In this document: in pieces, positions 28,677 to 40,000 of the stretch | Layout: every line of letters starts with the position of its first letter | Numbering within the stretch: the first letter of the stretch is position 1 | Source of the DNA: DALYLB01 sp964468345 | GTDB lineage: Bacteria > Acidobacteriota > Blastocatellia > RBC074 | NCBI GenBank assembly: GCA_964468345.1 | Contig: CAYXVZ010000001.1 | Coordinates: 62,001 to 126,000 of the forward strand | DNA length: 64,000 bases | Direction of reading: 5' to 3' | Notes under the pieces: model-generated | Seen by the model: the letters and a program-made list of their open reading frames with translations, nothing else | Told to the model about the DNA's origin: nothing | Databases searched by the model: none | Made by a program: the position numbers and the translations under genes

Positions 28677-30482
28677 TTATGGCTTTGTCGATGTTGGCGC
28701 TGTCTCTGGCGATTTCAGAATTCCCGCGCCTTCCTTGACGCGAACCACCTGATTGACGGGCACATCCGTCAGCGTGTCGACCGCGCCGCTCGGCCAGCGA
28801 ATTTCGATGGATTTCACTTTTGCCGCACCACCCAGGCCGAAATGCACGCGCAGATCATTCTGGGAATAATAGCTGCCGCCGCTGCGGACTTCGTCAATAT
28901 AGGACTTCTCTTCCGTCACAACACGGATGCGAGCCCCGATGCCGCTGCGGTTGGATTTGGCGCCGATGGCTTTGACGGATATCCAGTTGTTGCCATTCGT
29001 TGAGTCGGCGCGCAACAGGACGGGCACATCATTGACCGGGTTGATGACGACATCGATGTCGCCGTCATTGTCGAAATCGGCAAAGGCGCATCCGCGGCTG
29101 GCCGTCGGTTCGAGAAGCGGTCCGCCAATTTTCTCCGTGATGTCTTTAAAACTGCCGTTGCGTTGATTCTGATAGAGAACCTTGCGCTGGGGATAACCGG
29201 CCTCGGTCGTCAGTTTTTCGACCTCCGGGTAAACGTGCCCGTTAACGAGAAAGATATCGAGCCAGCCGTCGTTGTCGAAATCGGCGAAATTGCAGCCCCA
29301 GCCGAGAAATCGCGTATTGATGCCAATGCCCGCCGTAAAGGTCACGTCATCGAAACTGAGCAATCCGGATTTCACGCCCAGGTTTCGATAGAGCGTCGAG
29401 GTGTCGCCCGAAAAATTCGTCTTGAAAATATCGAGCAGGCCATCGCCGTCGAAATCACCGACGCCGACTCCCATGCCCGCCTGCGGCTTGCCATCGGCGC
29501 TATAGGCCGCGCCGACTTCGACGCCGACATCCGTGAATGTGCCGTTCTTGTTGTTCTGATAAAGCGCGGCCGGCGCGGAGTCATTCGCAACATAGATGTC
29601 GGGCCAGGTGTCATTGTCAAAATCCGCGACGATCACGCCGAGACCATACGTGCCGTAGGTTTTCAGAATGCCCGCCTTGTCGGAAACATCCGCGAACGAA
29701 CCGTCGCCGTTGTTACGATAAAGGATATTTTTTCCGCCCGTCAATCCGGGCGGGCCACAGGCGACCATCACGCCCTTATATAAGCATGGACCGGTTTCAG
29801 GCGTCGGCGCGGTTTTCAAATCCAGATCGATATAATTCGCGACGAACAGATCGAGATCGCCGTCCTTGTCATAATCCACAAAGGCCGCGCCGCTTCCCCA
29901 TCGCGTCCCTGTGCCGGCGACGCCGGCCTTTAATGAGACATCGAGAAATTGTCCTTTGCCGTTGTTCTTATAGAGCGCATTCTTTCCATAATAGGAAAGA
30001 AACAAATCGTCGAAACCGTCATTGTCATAATCGCCAATGCAGACGGCCTGTCCCCAGCCTGAGCGCGCGAGTCCCGCCTGTTTCGTCACATCGGTGAATG
30101 AGCCGTCCCGATTGTTTCGATAGAGATGCGTTTCCGGTTCCTGTCCCTTTGGAATGCCCGCCAGCCGCGTGCCATTGACGAAGAAGAGATCCAGCCAGCC
30201 ATCGTTGTCATAATCGAACCATGCAACGCCGCAGCCCGTGGTTTCGAGCAGATATTTATTCTTGTGCTCGTCGCCATAGATTGTTTTATGACTGATGCCG
30301 GCTTTGCGCGCGATATTCGCGAAGCTGACTTTGTACGGAATGTCCTCTGAAGAACCGGCGACATGACCTGTGGAGTCCCACAAGAATAGAAAGAGGAATG
30401 GAAGAAAGAGAAATGCTCTCACACGGACGCGCGAGAGCATATATCTCCGGGCAAACGAGAAAAACGTATTCCAGATGCGCAT
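28677..30482 (-). CDS. Secreted CRTAC1-like FG-GAP/ASPIC-UnbV protein
   Basis: 601 residues from the ATG at 30482. The open frame to 30620 would run through the terminator of the preceding gene, so it is rejected; an ATG at 30443 just before the hydrophobic segment is also possible. An N-terminal signal/anchor (FLFLPFLFLFLW) is followed by seven FG-GAP/VCBS-like repeats with calcium-binding loops of the DxDxDGxxD type (DYDNDGWLD, DFDNDGDID and others). A C-terminal ASPIC/UnbV domain ends in HFGLG and IEIRWPSG. It is a calcium-stabilised propeller, probably a surface binding protein. Ligand unknown. Confidence 0.88.
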   Translation of the reverse strand: MRIWNTFFSFARRYMLSRVRVRAFLFLPFLFLFLWDSTGHVAGSSEDIPYKVSFANIARKAGISHKTIYGDEHKNKYLLETTGCGVAWFDYDNDGWLDLFFVNGTRLAGIPKGQEPETHLYRNNRDGSFTDVTKQAGLARSGWGQAVCIGDYDNDGFDDLFLSYYGKNALYKNNGKGQFLDVSLKAGVAGTGTRWGSGAAFVDYDKDGDLDLFVANYIDLDLKTAPTPETGPCLYKGVMVACGPPGLTGGKNILYRNNGDGSFADVSDKAGILKTYGTYGLGVIVADFDNDTWPDIYVANDSAPAALYQNNKNGTFTDVGVEVGAAYSADGKPQAGMGVGVGDFDGDGLLDIFKTNFSGDTSTLYRNLGVKSGLLSFDDVTFTAGIGINTRFLGWGCNFADFDNDGWLDIFLVNGHVYPEVEKLTTEAGYPQRKVLYQNQRNGSFKDITEKIGGPLLEPTASRGCAFADFDNDGDIDVVINPVNDVPVLLRADSTNGNNWISVKAIGAKSNRSGIGARIRVVTEEKSYIDEVRSGGSYYSQNDLRVHFGLGGAAKVKSIEIRWPSGAVDTLTDVPVNQVVRVKEGAGILKSPETAPTSTKP

Positions 30483-30540
30483 GATAGGCCGAGTGTATAC
30501 GCACGCGATCCGCCTCTGCAACATTCCCGACTGAAAAGCA

Positions 30541-30572
30541 AAGCACCGGGAATCGACCGACTCCCGGTGCTT
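30541..30572 (-). terminator. Rho-independent terminator of the small helical protein gene
   Basis: 11-bp arms AAGCACCGGGA and TCCCGGTGCTT with a 10-nt loop, followed on the minus strand by a T-rich stretch (TGCTTTTC). It sits 26 bp past the stop of the upstream gene and argues against any longer N-terminus of the CRTAC1-like protein. Confidence 0.85.
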
Positions 30573-30597
30573 GTTGATTCTGTAATTCTGATATCGA

Positions 30598-31065
30598 CTA
30601 TCGCAACAGCCGCAGGTCATATACGCCCGCGAGTCGATTCAAGTCCGCCCGCATCGCTGCCCATCCGGACTCGACGGCCCGATTGAATCGAAGCGTGCGA
30701 ACGATGCGATTGACCTCATCCGCCTGATTCAGCACCGCCTGCACCTGCCGGCGGGTTTCCTGCCACGTGTCGGTCCGATCGAAATCGGCGCGCAGATTAT
30801 CCAGGGCGCGCTCCAGTTCCCGGACCTGCTCATTGATATTGTCCTCGCGTCTCGTGCCATCGAGAACGCTCCGGTCGAGATTGCGGTCAATGATCTTCTT
30901 GAACTCATCGCTGCGGGTTTCGACGCGCTTGATGATCCGATCCACATCGGCCTTTGAATAAAACTTTCCGCGATAACGCCCCTGCGCGTTCGCCGACACG
31001 AATGAAAGCGAAACCACTCCAACCAAAATAAGAAAACTGAAAACTGTTGCCGCTGAATTTTTCAT
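30598..31065 (-). CDS. Small secreted helical protein
   Basis: 155 residues from the ATG at 31065, chosen because GGAGGAG lies 7 nt upstream and a signal peptide (ATVFSFLILVGVVSLSFVSANAQ) follows; the frame is open to 31284 without support. The mature part is highly charged and almost wholly helical, with repeated R/E/D-rich heptads (YSKADVDRIIKRVETRSDEF). No family is recognised. Its own terminator makes it a monocistronic unit. A periplasmic coiled-coil or chaperone-like role is conceivable but unproven. Confidence 0.78.
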   Translation of the reverse strand: MKNSAATVFSFLILVGVVSLSFVSANAQGRYRGKFYSKADVDRIIKRVETRSDEFKKIIDRNLDRSVLDGTRREDNINEQVRELERALDNLRADFDRTDTWQETRRQVQAVLNQADEVNRIVRTLRFNRAVESGWAAMRADLNRLAGVYDLRLLR

Positions 31066-31181
31066 ACCTAATCTCCTCCAAGAGACTCCGTTTCCGTAGA
31101 AAGGGGTTCTTCCACGCATCTTACTCGGTGAATAGGAGTCATAAGGGCTTCGATTGGCCGAAATTTTCTCGGAGATTTTTT

Positions 31182-31216
31182 GTTCGTAGTACCGGCCTAC
31201 AGCCGGTATTACGAAC
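31182..31216. repeat. REP-like palindrome
   Basis: 15-nt arms (GTTCGTAGTACCGGC and its near-perfect complement, one mismatch) flank the 5-nt loop CTACA. Short, GC-cored and extragenic, it resembles a repetitive extragenic palindrome rather than a terminator, because no T-run follows on either strand. Confidence 0.7.
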
Positions 31217-31300
31217 CCGAGATTAAGAATAAATACTCCAAAGAAATTTGAAATATTCACTATGCACGAGTGCCTGGCGAGCAACTTTTTTATCCCTGTC

Positions 31301-31329
31301 TTGACACGATCCGAATATGCTTCAATAAT
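31301..31329 (+). promoter_or_regulatory. Sigma70-type promoter for the NUDIX gene
   Basis: TTGACA at 31301-31306, a 17-bp spacer, and AATAAT at 31324-31329. Predicted transcription begins near 31336, leaving about 53 nt of leader before the ATG at 31389 and making an upstream TTG start at 31344 very unlikely. Confidence 0.82.
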
Positions 31330-31388
31330 CCCTGTTTCCGAACTTGCCGAAAACTCCGGCTGATCCCAGACAATATCAGAATCTTCAG

Positions 31389-31928
31389 ATGAATCGAGAC
31401 GCCATACTGCTGGAAATCCGCGCGCATCGCGCTCTGGATGCGCACGAAGAACGAATGCGGTTGCAGATCGAAAGCTTTATCAATGAGCATGACCGATTTT
31501 TCGATCGGCGCCTGTCGGTCGGGCATCTGACCGGCTCTGCCTGGATCCTGGATCAGGAACGCAAGCATGCCTTGCTCACCCACCATCGCAAACTCGACCT
31601 GTGGGTCCAGCTCGGCGGCCACGTCGAAGAAGATGCCGATATGCTCAGCGCCGCCTGGCGCGAGGCGCGCGAAGAATCCGGATTGCCTGATGTGCATCCG
31701 ATGATGGAAAAGATTTTTGATGTCGATGTTCATCGAATTCCCGCAAGAAAAGATGAGCCCGAACATTTTCATTACGATATCCGCTATATTTTTTCCGCCG
31801 ATCGCGGTTCGGACTTGACCATCAGCCCGGAATCGAAGACCCTTGCCTGGGTATCACTCGAAAAAATTCCCGAATTGACTCAGGAAGAATCCATTCTGCG
31901 AATGATCCGTAAATCATCCCTGTTCTAA
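31389..31928 (+). CDS. NUDIX hydrolase
   Basis: 179 residues from the ATG at 31389. The Nudix box is recognisable (GGHVEEDADMLSAAWREAREESGL spans it): the REAREESGL end is canonical, while the first glutamate of the GX5E part is replaced by alanine next to acidic residues. The family hydrolyses nucleoside diphosphates linked to X; the substrate is not readable. Tex follows 10 bp later on the same strand, so both are probably transcribed from the promoter at 31301-31329. Confidence 0.87.
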   Translation: MNRDAILLEIRAHRALDAHEERMRLQIESFINEHDRFFDRRLSVGHLTGSAWILDQERKHALLTHHRKLDLWVQLGGHVEEDADMLSAAWREAREESGLPDVHPMMEKIFDVDVHRIPARKDEPEHFHYDIRYIFSADRGSDLTISPESKTLAWVSLEKIPELTQEESILRMIRKSSLF

Positions 31929-31938
31929 AATTTTCCGT

Positions 31939-34320
<2,382 letters not shown>

Positions 34321-34369
34321 CCGCTGTCGGATTTTCCCGGAAATAACTCCGCAAACTTAAAAAGTCCTG

Positions 34370-34398
34370 TTGACAGGTCCTGCCATCTCTTTTAAGAT
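34370..34398 (+). promoter_or_regulatory. Strong sigma70-type promoter with long leader
   Basis: TTGACA at 34370-34375, a 17-bp spacer and TAAGAT at 34393-34398. The next start codon is at 34721, giving a leader of about 315 nt, which holds a 15-bp dyad (GTAACATATTGTTAC, 34481-34495) and a hairpin GGCGAC/GTCGCC near 34647-34662. The leader could be regulatory or the promoter could serve a small RNA. Confidence 0.75.
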
Positions 34399-34720
34399 GC
34401 CCGCGTCAATAAACGTGTAATTTTCCATAAAACTAAGATTCTTCGAAAAAGTCTCCATCGTTGCCTCGTCTCACCATTTCGTAACATATTGTTACTTGGC
34501 CTTGCATGGTCTGGTACAGATACTGCTTAGATCGACTAACATAATTGAGATTCCCCCTGCATCTCCATTTCTGCGAAAGTTCTGTCTACGGGCTTTGGCC
34601 TAGACGGGTTATGTCTTCGCGTCCGTTTGTCCCCCCCTGCTCCACAGGCGACGCAGGTCGCCTATTCAGGCCGGTTATTTCCTATTCGTGGGTTAACGAT
34701 TGACCAAAGAAGGAGCTTGC

Positions 34721-35080
34721 ATGACGAACCAATGGCGTACGCTGACCGGTGGAATGCCGGCATCACCTATACAGGCGGAATATGAGCGATCTCCATATTA
34801 CACCTATCAGGAGGAACCGATTGAGGTTCATACTCCATTAGAGAATATTGGTTACAGTATAAGCAATATTCTGATATTCCTGGCTTTTTTCACGGGCATT
34901 CTGTTTCTCGCGGGCCTCTTGCTATCGCAGATCGATCTGCAGAAAACGCTTGCGCCCTCGGAATTTTCCGCACTGAGCCAGACGGTTGTACCAGGTGCTG
35001 AGGATGCCTACGAGAACCTCTCGCCGGTGCCCCTCGAACGCGAAACGCCGCAGGCTTCGAAAAAGCGAAACGGCAAATAA
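34721..35080 (+). CDS. Small single-pass membrane protein, unknown
   Basis: 119 residues from the ATG at 34721, supported by AGGAG 6 nt upstream; an in-frame TTG at 34700 is unlikely. A polar N-terminus with clustered tyrosines (SPYYTYQEE), one strong transmembrane helix (~48-72, ILIFLAFFTGILFLAGLLL), and a polar Lys-rich end. No recognised family. A strong promoter and an unusually long leader precede it, and an inverted repeat at 35101-35169 may end the transcript. Confidence 0.72.
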   Translation: MTNQWRTLTGGMPASPIQAEYERSPYYTYQEEPIEVHTPLENIGYSISNILIFLAFFTGILFLAGLLLSQIDLQKTLAPSEFSALSQTVVPGAEDAYENLSPVPLERETPQASKKRNGK

Positions 35081-35100
35081 CTTTTCTCCAGTTCTCCCCC

Positions 35101-35169
35101 ATGACAGGTCGTCGGCAGTTGCGGAAATGAACCTTTCTCCCCCAACCGAAGCTGCCCGCGACCTGTCAT
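35101..35169. repeat. Inverted repeat downstream of small membrane protein
   Basis: Arms 35101-35124 and 35146-35169 (ATGACAGGTCG core) pair over about 20 of 24 positions with a 21-nt loop. It lies 20 bp past the stop. No clear T-run follows, so termination is possible rather than certain. Confidence 0.6.
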
Positions 35170-35232
35170 CTCCAGACTTCGCTTCCCTCGCAACAGCCAT
35201 TGCATTTTCTTTTGCCCGATAGCTTGATTGAT

Positions 35233-35261
35233 TGACAGTCTGACCAACATCTTTGATAATC
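35233..35261 (+). promoter_or_regulatory. Sigma70-type promoter for the exported methyltransferase-like gene
   Basis: TTGACA at 35233-35238, 17-bp spacer, GATAAT at 35256-35261. Transcription would start near 35268, about 218 nt before the ATG at 35486. The rest of the 405-bp gap (35081-35485) holds the inverted repeat at 35101-35169 and nothing else I can support. Confidence 0.8.
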
Positions 35262-35485
35262 CGCTCGACTTTCCTACCGGCACAATCCGGTTATGCATCA
35301 AGAAAAATACAAAAAATGAATGCTGGGATAAACTAGTAACCAAACGATAAGCAACGTCTCGTTGGCAGCCCGATTTATTCGTCTTCCATCATCCATCATG
35401 GAAACTGAAAGCACGTACTTCAGGTTGCGCAGAACATCTTCAGACGTATAGGACACAGACCATCATCCATTGGGTTCCGGCGTTC

Positions 35486-36931
35486 ATGATTTTTCTTTTT
35501 CCAAAGGGAAAGGCAGAGAGGCGGGCTTTTCTCGCCATCTGCCTGCTCTTACTTGGCTTTCTGCCGCTAAAGGCGTCATCCCAGGCATCATCACGCCATC
35601 CTCAAAAAATTACTTACGAAGATCTGCCTGTGCAGCTGCGCGGATTGCTGAATGAACGGGGGTTGGCAGAGGCCAATTTCGCGGCATTCGTGGCATCGAT
35701 CGATCGCACGACGACGAAGCGCGAGAATGAAGGCGAATTCGACCATTTCATTTTTTTTCTTTTACAGTCCCAAAGCTTCACGAAACTCCCGCGGGTCGAG
35801 CCAGCGCTTAGCGCTTATGAATATGTAACGAAATTCAGCGAAGACGCGCGGCAATCTTATCTGTCGGGTGAATTGGAGATGCGGGCGATAAGCGCCGTTC
35901 CCCTTCCCAAACCGGTCCGTGACCGGATCGATGATTTTCTTAAAGCATTGAAGGGTCATTCCACTGATCCGCGCCTGCAATACTTCAAACGTCTGTTAAA
36001 TGCGGAGTCTGCCCCAACAAGACGAATTGCGGCAGAATACGCGCGGGCAATGCGTTTTCTGTATCAGAAGGAATTCGCTTCGAAAAAGCTCCGCCCGGAA
36101 GAGGTCGCCAGCTATATTGCTTCGCTGTATACCGCGCGTGGCCACAGTACGGATACGCAAATCGAGGCGAATTATGCCGTGTACACGGCGCTTGCAAGCG
36201 TGAAGGCGCAAAATGGGACGCAGTCCGCAGGAACCATCAACCGTGTGCTGATTATTGGTCCCGGCCTCGATTTTGCGCCGCGAACGGATCTTATCGATGC
36301 GTTTCCGCCACAGACTTATCAGCCCTTTGCCGTCATGGATGCGTTGTTGAATTTAAAGCTCGCGAATCCCGCGCGATTGCAAATCGATTGCGTGGACATC
36401 AATCAGCGAGTGATTGACCACCTGCAGGGCTTGAAACAAAATGGACCGCATACACTTCGCGTATTTACAGGCCTGGCCGACACTCCGGCGCATCCGCTGA
36501 CAGATGATTTCAAAACGTACTTCAACGAGCTCGGTTGTTCTATTGGCGGATCCATCCCGTTCTCCGCCCCGGCGGAATTTCGCAGCCGACTGACAAAGTC
36601 GATCCTGGTGCAGTCAGAACTCATCGAACGGATTGATGCGGAGAAACTCAACATCATCACCGAGCGTTACGCGAACTCGCCGAAATACGATCTGGTGGTT
36701 GTCACCAACGTATTCCCGTATTTCAACCAGATCGAACTGCTGCTCGCACTGACGAATATCTCCAGAATGATCGAGGCGGGCGGTTATCTCATCCACAACG
36801 AATTACAGTCGATTCCTTCTCTATTTGTGCAGGCTGTCGGTCTTCCGCTTGCGCAGGCGAGAACCGTTTTAATTGCATCCGGCGATTCTGCTCCCCTTTT
36901 TGACGGAATCGCAGTCCATCAAAAGAAATAA
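35486..36931 (+). CDS. Exported protein with methyltransferase-like fold
   Basis: 481 residues. The first ~33 residues form a signal-type segment (RRAFLAICLLLLGFLPLKASSQ). The C-terminal half reads as a class I methyltransferase-like Rossmann fold: VLIIGPGLDFAP as the glycine-rich strand-loop, an acidic strand end IDCVDIN, and YDLVVVTNVFPYFNQIELLLAL...MIEAGGYLIHNE as strands 4-5. The N-terminal half is helical with no recognised family. An SAM-dependent enzyme with an export signal is unusual because SAM is cytoplasmic; it may be tail-in anchored, degenerate, or bind another ligand. Start choice follows the ATG with the promoter upstream. Confidence 0.72.
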   Translation: MIFLFPKGKAERRAFLAICLLLLGFLPLKASSQASSRHPQKITYEDLPVQLRGLLNERGLAEANFAAFVASIDRTTTKRENEGEFDHFIFFLLQSQSFTKLPRVEPALSAYEYVTKFSEDARQSYLSGELEMRAISAVPLPKPVRDRIDDFLKALKGHSTDPRLQYFKRLLNAESAPTRRIAAEYARAMRFLYQKEFASKKLRPEEVASYIASLYTARGHSTDTQIEANYAVYTALASVKAQNGTQSAGTINRVLIIGPGLDFAPRTDLIDAFPPQTYQPFAVMDALLNLKLANPARLQIDCVDINQRVIDHLQGLKQNGPHTLRVFTGLADTPAHPLTDDFKTYFNELGCSIGGSIPFSAPAEFRSRLTKSILVQSELIERIDAEKLNIITERYANSPKYDLVVVTNVFPYFNQIELLLALTNISRMIEAGGYLIHNELQSIPSLFVQAVGLPLAQARTVLIASGDSAPLFDGIAVHQKK

Positions 36932-37018
36932 GTCCTTGATAAATTTTCCCACGGCGCACGGGTGAAGTATCTTCGTTCGTCCTGGATTTGGCGCGAAAAC
37001 TGATTCTCAGGAGACAAC

Positions 37019-40000
37019 ATGAATAAACACCTGCTACTTGTGTCGATCTGTCTCTCGCTGCTTTCGGTGCTTGTACTCGGACAGGAGTTCCGAGCGACCG
37101 TCAGCGGGCGCGTGACCGATCCCAACGGTGCATCCATTCCCAATGCCAATATTACGGTTCGCAATAATGCGACCAATGAAACGGCAGCGGCCGTCTCAAG
37201 CTCCGAAGGAAACTTCACCGTTCCATTTCTAAAACCTGGAACATACACGATTACGATCGAAGCGACGGGTTTCAAGAAACTTGTGCGTGACAAACAGGAA
37301 TTACAGGTCGGGCAGACAGCGACGATCAACATCGTGCTCGAGGTCGGCGCGACGAGTGAAACCGTCACGATCACGGCGGACATTCCGCTGCTCGAAGAAA
37401 CAAAAGCCGATCGCGGAAACGTTATCGAAAACAAGCGCATCGTCGAGCTGCCGCTCAATGCGCGCAATCCCTTTATGCTGGCGACATTGACGCCTGGCAT
37501 CACTTTCAACGGGCCCGCCATCTATCAGCGCCCCTTCGACAATGGCGCCATCGCGGACTGGTCGATCAATGGCGGTTTGAACCGCAGCAACGAATTTCTG
37601 CTCGATGGCGCGCCCAACAATTCCATCCAGGGCGGCAACAATATCGCTTATGTTCCCCCGGTGGATGCGGTGGGTGAATTCAAAATCATCACCAATTCCT
37701 ATGACGCGCAATATGGTCGTACGGCGGGCGGCGTCGTGAACGTGCAAATTAAATCGGGCGGCAATCAGTTTCACGGTTCTCTATATGAGTTTTATCGCCG
37801 GAACTGGCTGGACTCGAACTATCTTTTCTCAAATTTCCGTAACCTGCCCGCGGGGCGCTTTCGCCGCGCGGATGGCACGCTGGAAAAAGCCGAACACTTT
37901 TTGGATCAATACGGCGGCGTGATCAGCGGACCGGTCTGGATCCCCAAAGTCTATAACGGCAAAGACAAGACCTTCTTCCTTTTCAACTATGAAGGTTATC
38001 GTGAAGGAACGCCGAACCCCCAGGTCATTACGGTTCCAACCGACGCCATGCGCGCCGGCGATTTCAGCCAGTACAGGGACGTCCAAGGCCGCCTGATCAC
38101 AATTTTTGACCCGGCCACCGGCCGCGACGTGAACGGCACTTGGGTACGCGATCCTTTCCCGAACAATATCATTCCGGCCAATCGCATCAGTCCGATCGCG
38201 AGGAAATTGCTCGACCTTTATCCGAAACCAAATACGGTCACGCCGGGTGGAGATCCATGGCGAAACAATTTTGCCGATATTCCGAACATTGCGAACGACA
38301 AATTCAAAAACTGGATCTTCAAGATCGACCAGAATATCAGTGAAAAAGACAAGGTCTTTTTCCGTTATGGTTATAACAACCGCGCGGAAATCCGCTGGAC
38401 GAACGGTATTACGCAAGGCCCGGCGCAAGACGGTCAATTGCCGCTCAACCGCGTCAACTACACCGGCGTGGCGGATTGGGTTCGGACGTTCAACAACACG
38501 ACGGTCTTCAACCTGCGTGTATCGGGCAATCGGTACATCGAAGAAGCGCGATTCCAGGACGGGCTGGGCTATGACGCCTCACAGCTCGGTTTTCCTTCCG
38601 GTTTGATCGGCCAGTTGCCGATCAAAATGTTCCCGCGCTTTGAATTCACGGACTTCATCCAGCTCGGCCGTGGATCCTTCGGCCGCGAAGTCACGAACGT
38701 TTATAGCGTGCAGCCGAACCTTTCGCTCGTCAAAGGATCGCACAGCATTCGGTTCGGCATCGACATTCGCCTGCAACAGTATGCCCGACAGGCGGCGGGT
38801 AACGCCGGTTTGCGCCTGACTTTCGGCCGTACGTTCACACAGCGTGAATTCAACCGCGCGGATCCGCTCAGCGGCAGTTCGATCGCGGACCTGCTGCTCG
38901 GCTCTCCGAATGGCGGCAATATCGACAACAATGTCTTCCCGATTTATATGGCGAAGTATTATGCGCCCTGGATCCAGGATGACTGGAAGATAACGCGTAA
39001 ATTGACCCTCAATTTCGGGTTCCGATGGGATGCGAACCTGCCGGGCATCGAAAGATATAATCGTTTGAACTACGATTTCGATACGGCGACGATCAATCCC
39101 GCCAACAATCGCATCGACCGGACGAAGTTGATCAACGGCAACAGCATTCTGGGCGGGCTGGGTTTCGTAACGGCCGGTCGCGCGGCAGTCAACAGCGACT
39201 GGGACAACTTCCAGCCGCGCATTGGCTTTGCATATTCGATCAATGAAAAAACGGTGCTTCGCGGCGGATATGGCCGCTACTATGTGAACCCGGTGGGAGC
39301 GCCAGGCTATCCGACCAATGGATTCAGCATTCAGACGCCGTTTATCTCTTCCCTTGACAGCAACCGCACACCGGTAGCCAATTCGCTCGCCAATCCTTTC
39401 CCGACCGGCGTGCTGCGGCCCGCGGGCAGCAGTCTGGGCGCGGAGACCTTCCTGGGTCTTGGTTTCGCCTATTCGAATCCGGCCTTTGTGGTGCCCAAGG
39501 TCGATAATTACTCGCTGGGCATTCAACGGCAACTTCCCTGGAACATCGCGGCTGAGGTCAGTTATGTCGGCAGCCGAACATATGATGCACAATCGCAGTT
39601 CAACGGAATCAACGAGCCGACCCTCGCGTTCCGCAATACCTGCGATGCGACCAAGGGTGGTAACCGGAACATTTGCGATCAACTCCTGCCCAATCCATTT
39701 CAGGGCGTGGCCGGCTTCGGCGGCGCGCGTTTCACGAGCGCGTCGCTCAGTCGATATGAGTTGAGCCGGCCGTTCCCGCAGTTCGGCGGAATTTCGGAAC
39801 TTGAACGCAACGAAGGGAAGGTCTGGTACAACTCCTTCCAGGTGCTGGTCAATAAGCGGCTCACGCGCGGCTTGTCGGTCAACTCGACCTATACCTTCTC
39901 GAAGACAATTGAAGAAGCGATTCAACAACCGGGCCAGCAGGACAACACGGCCTCGTACATCGACGATGTGGCCCGGATCAAGAATCGCAGCCTCGCGTTC

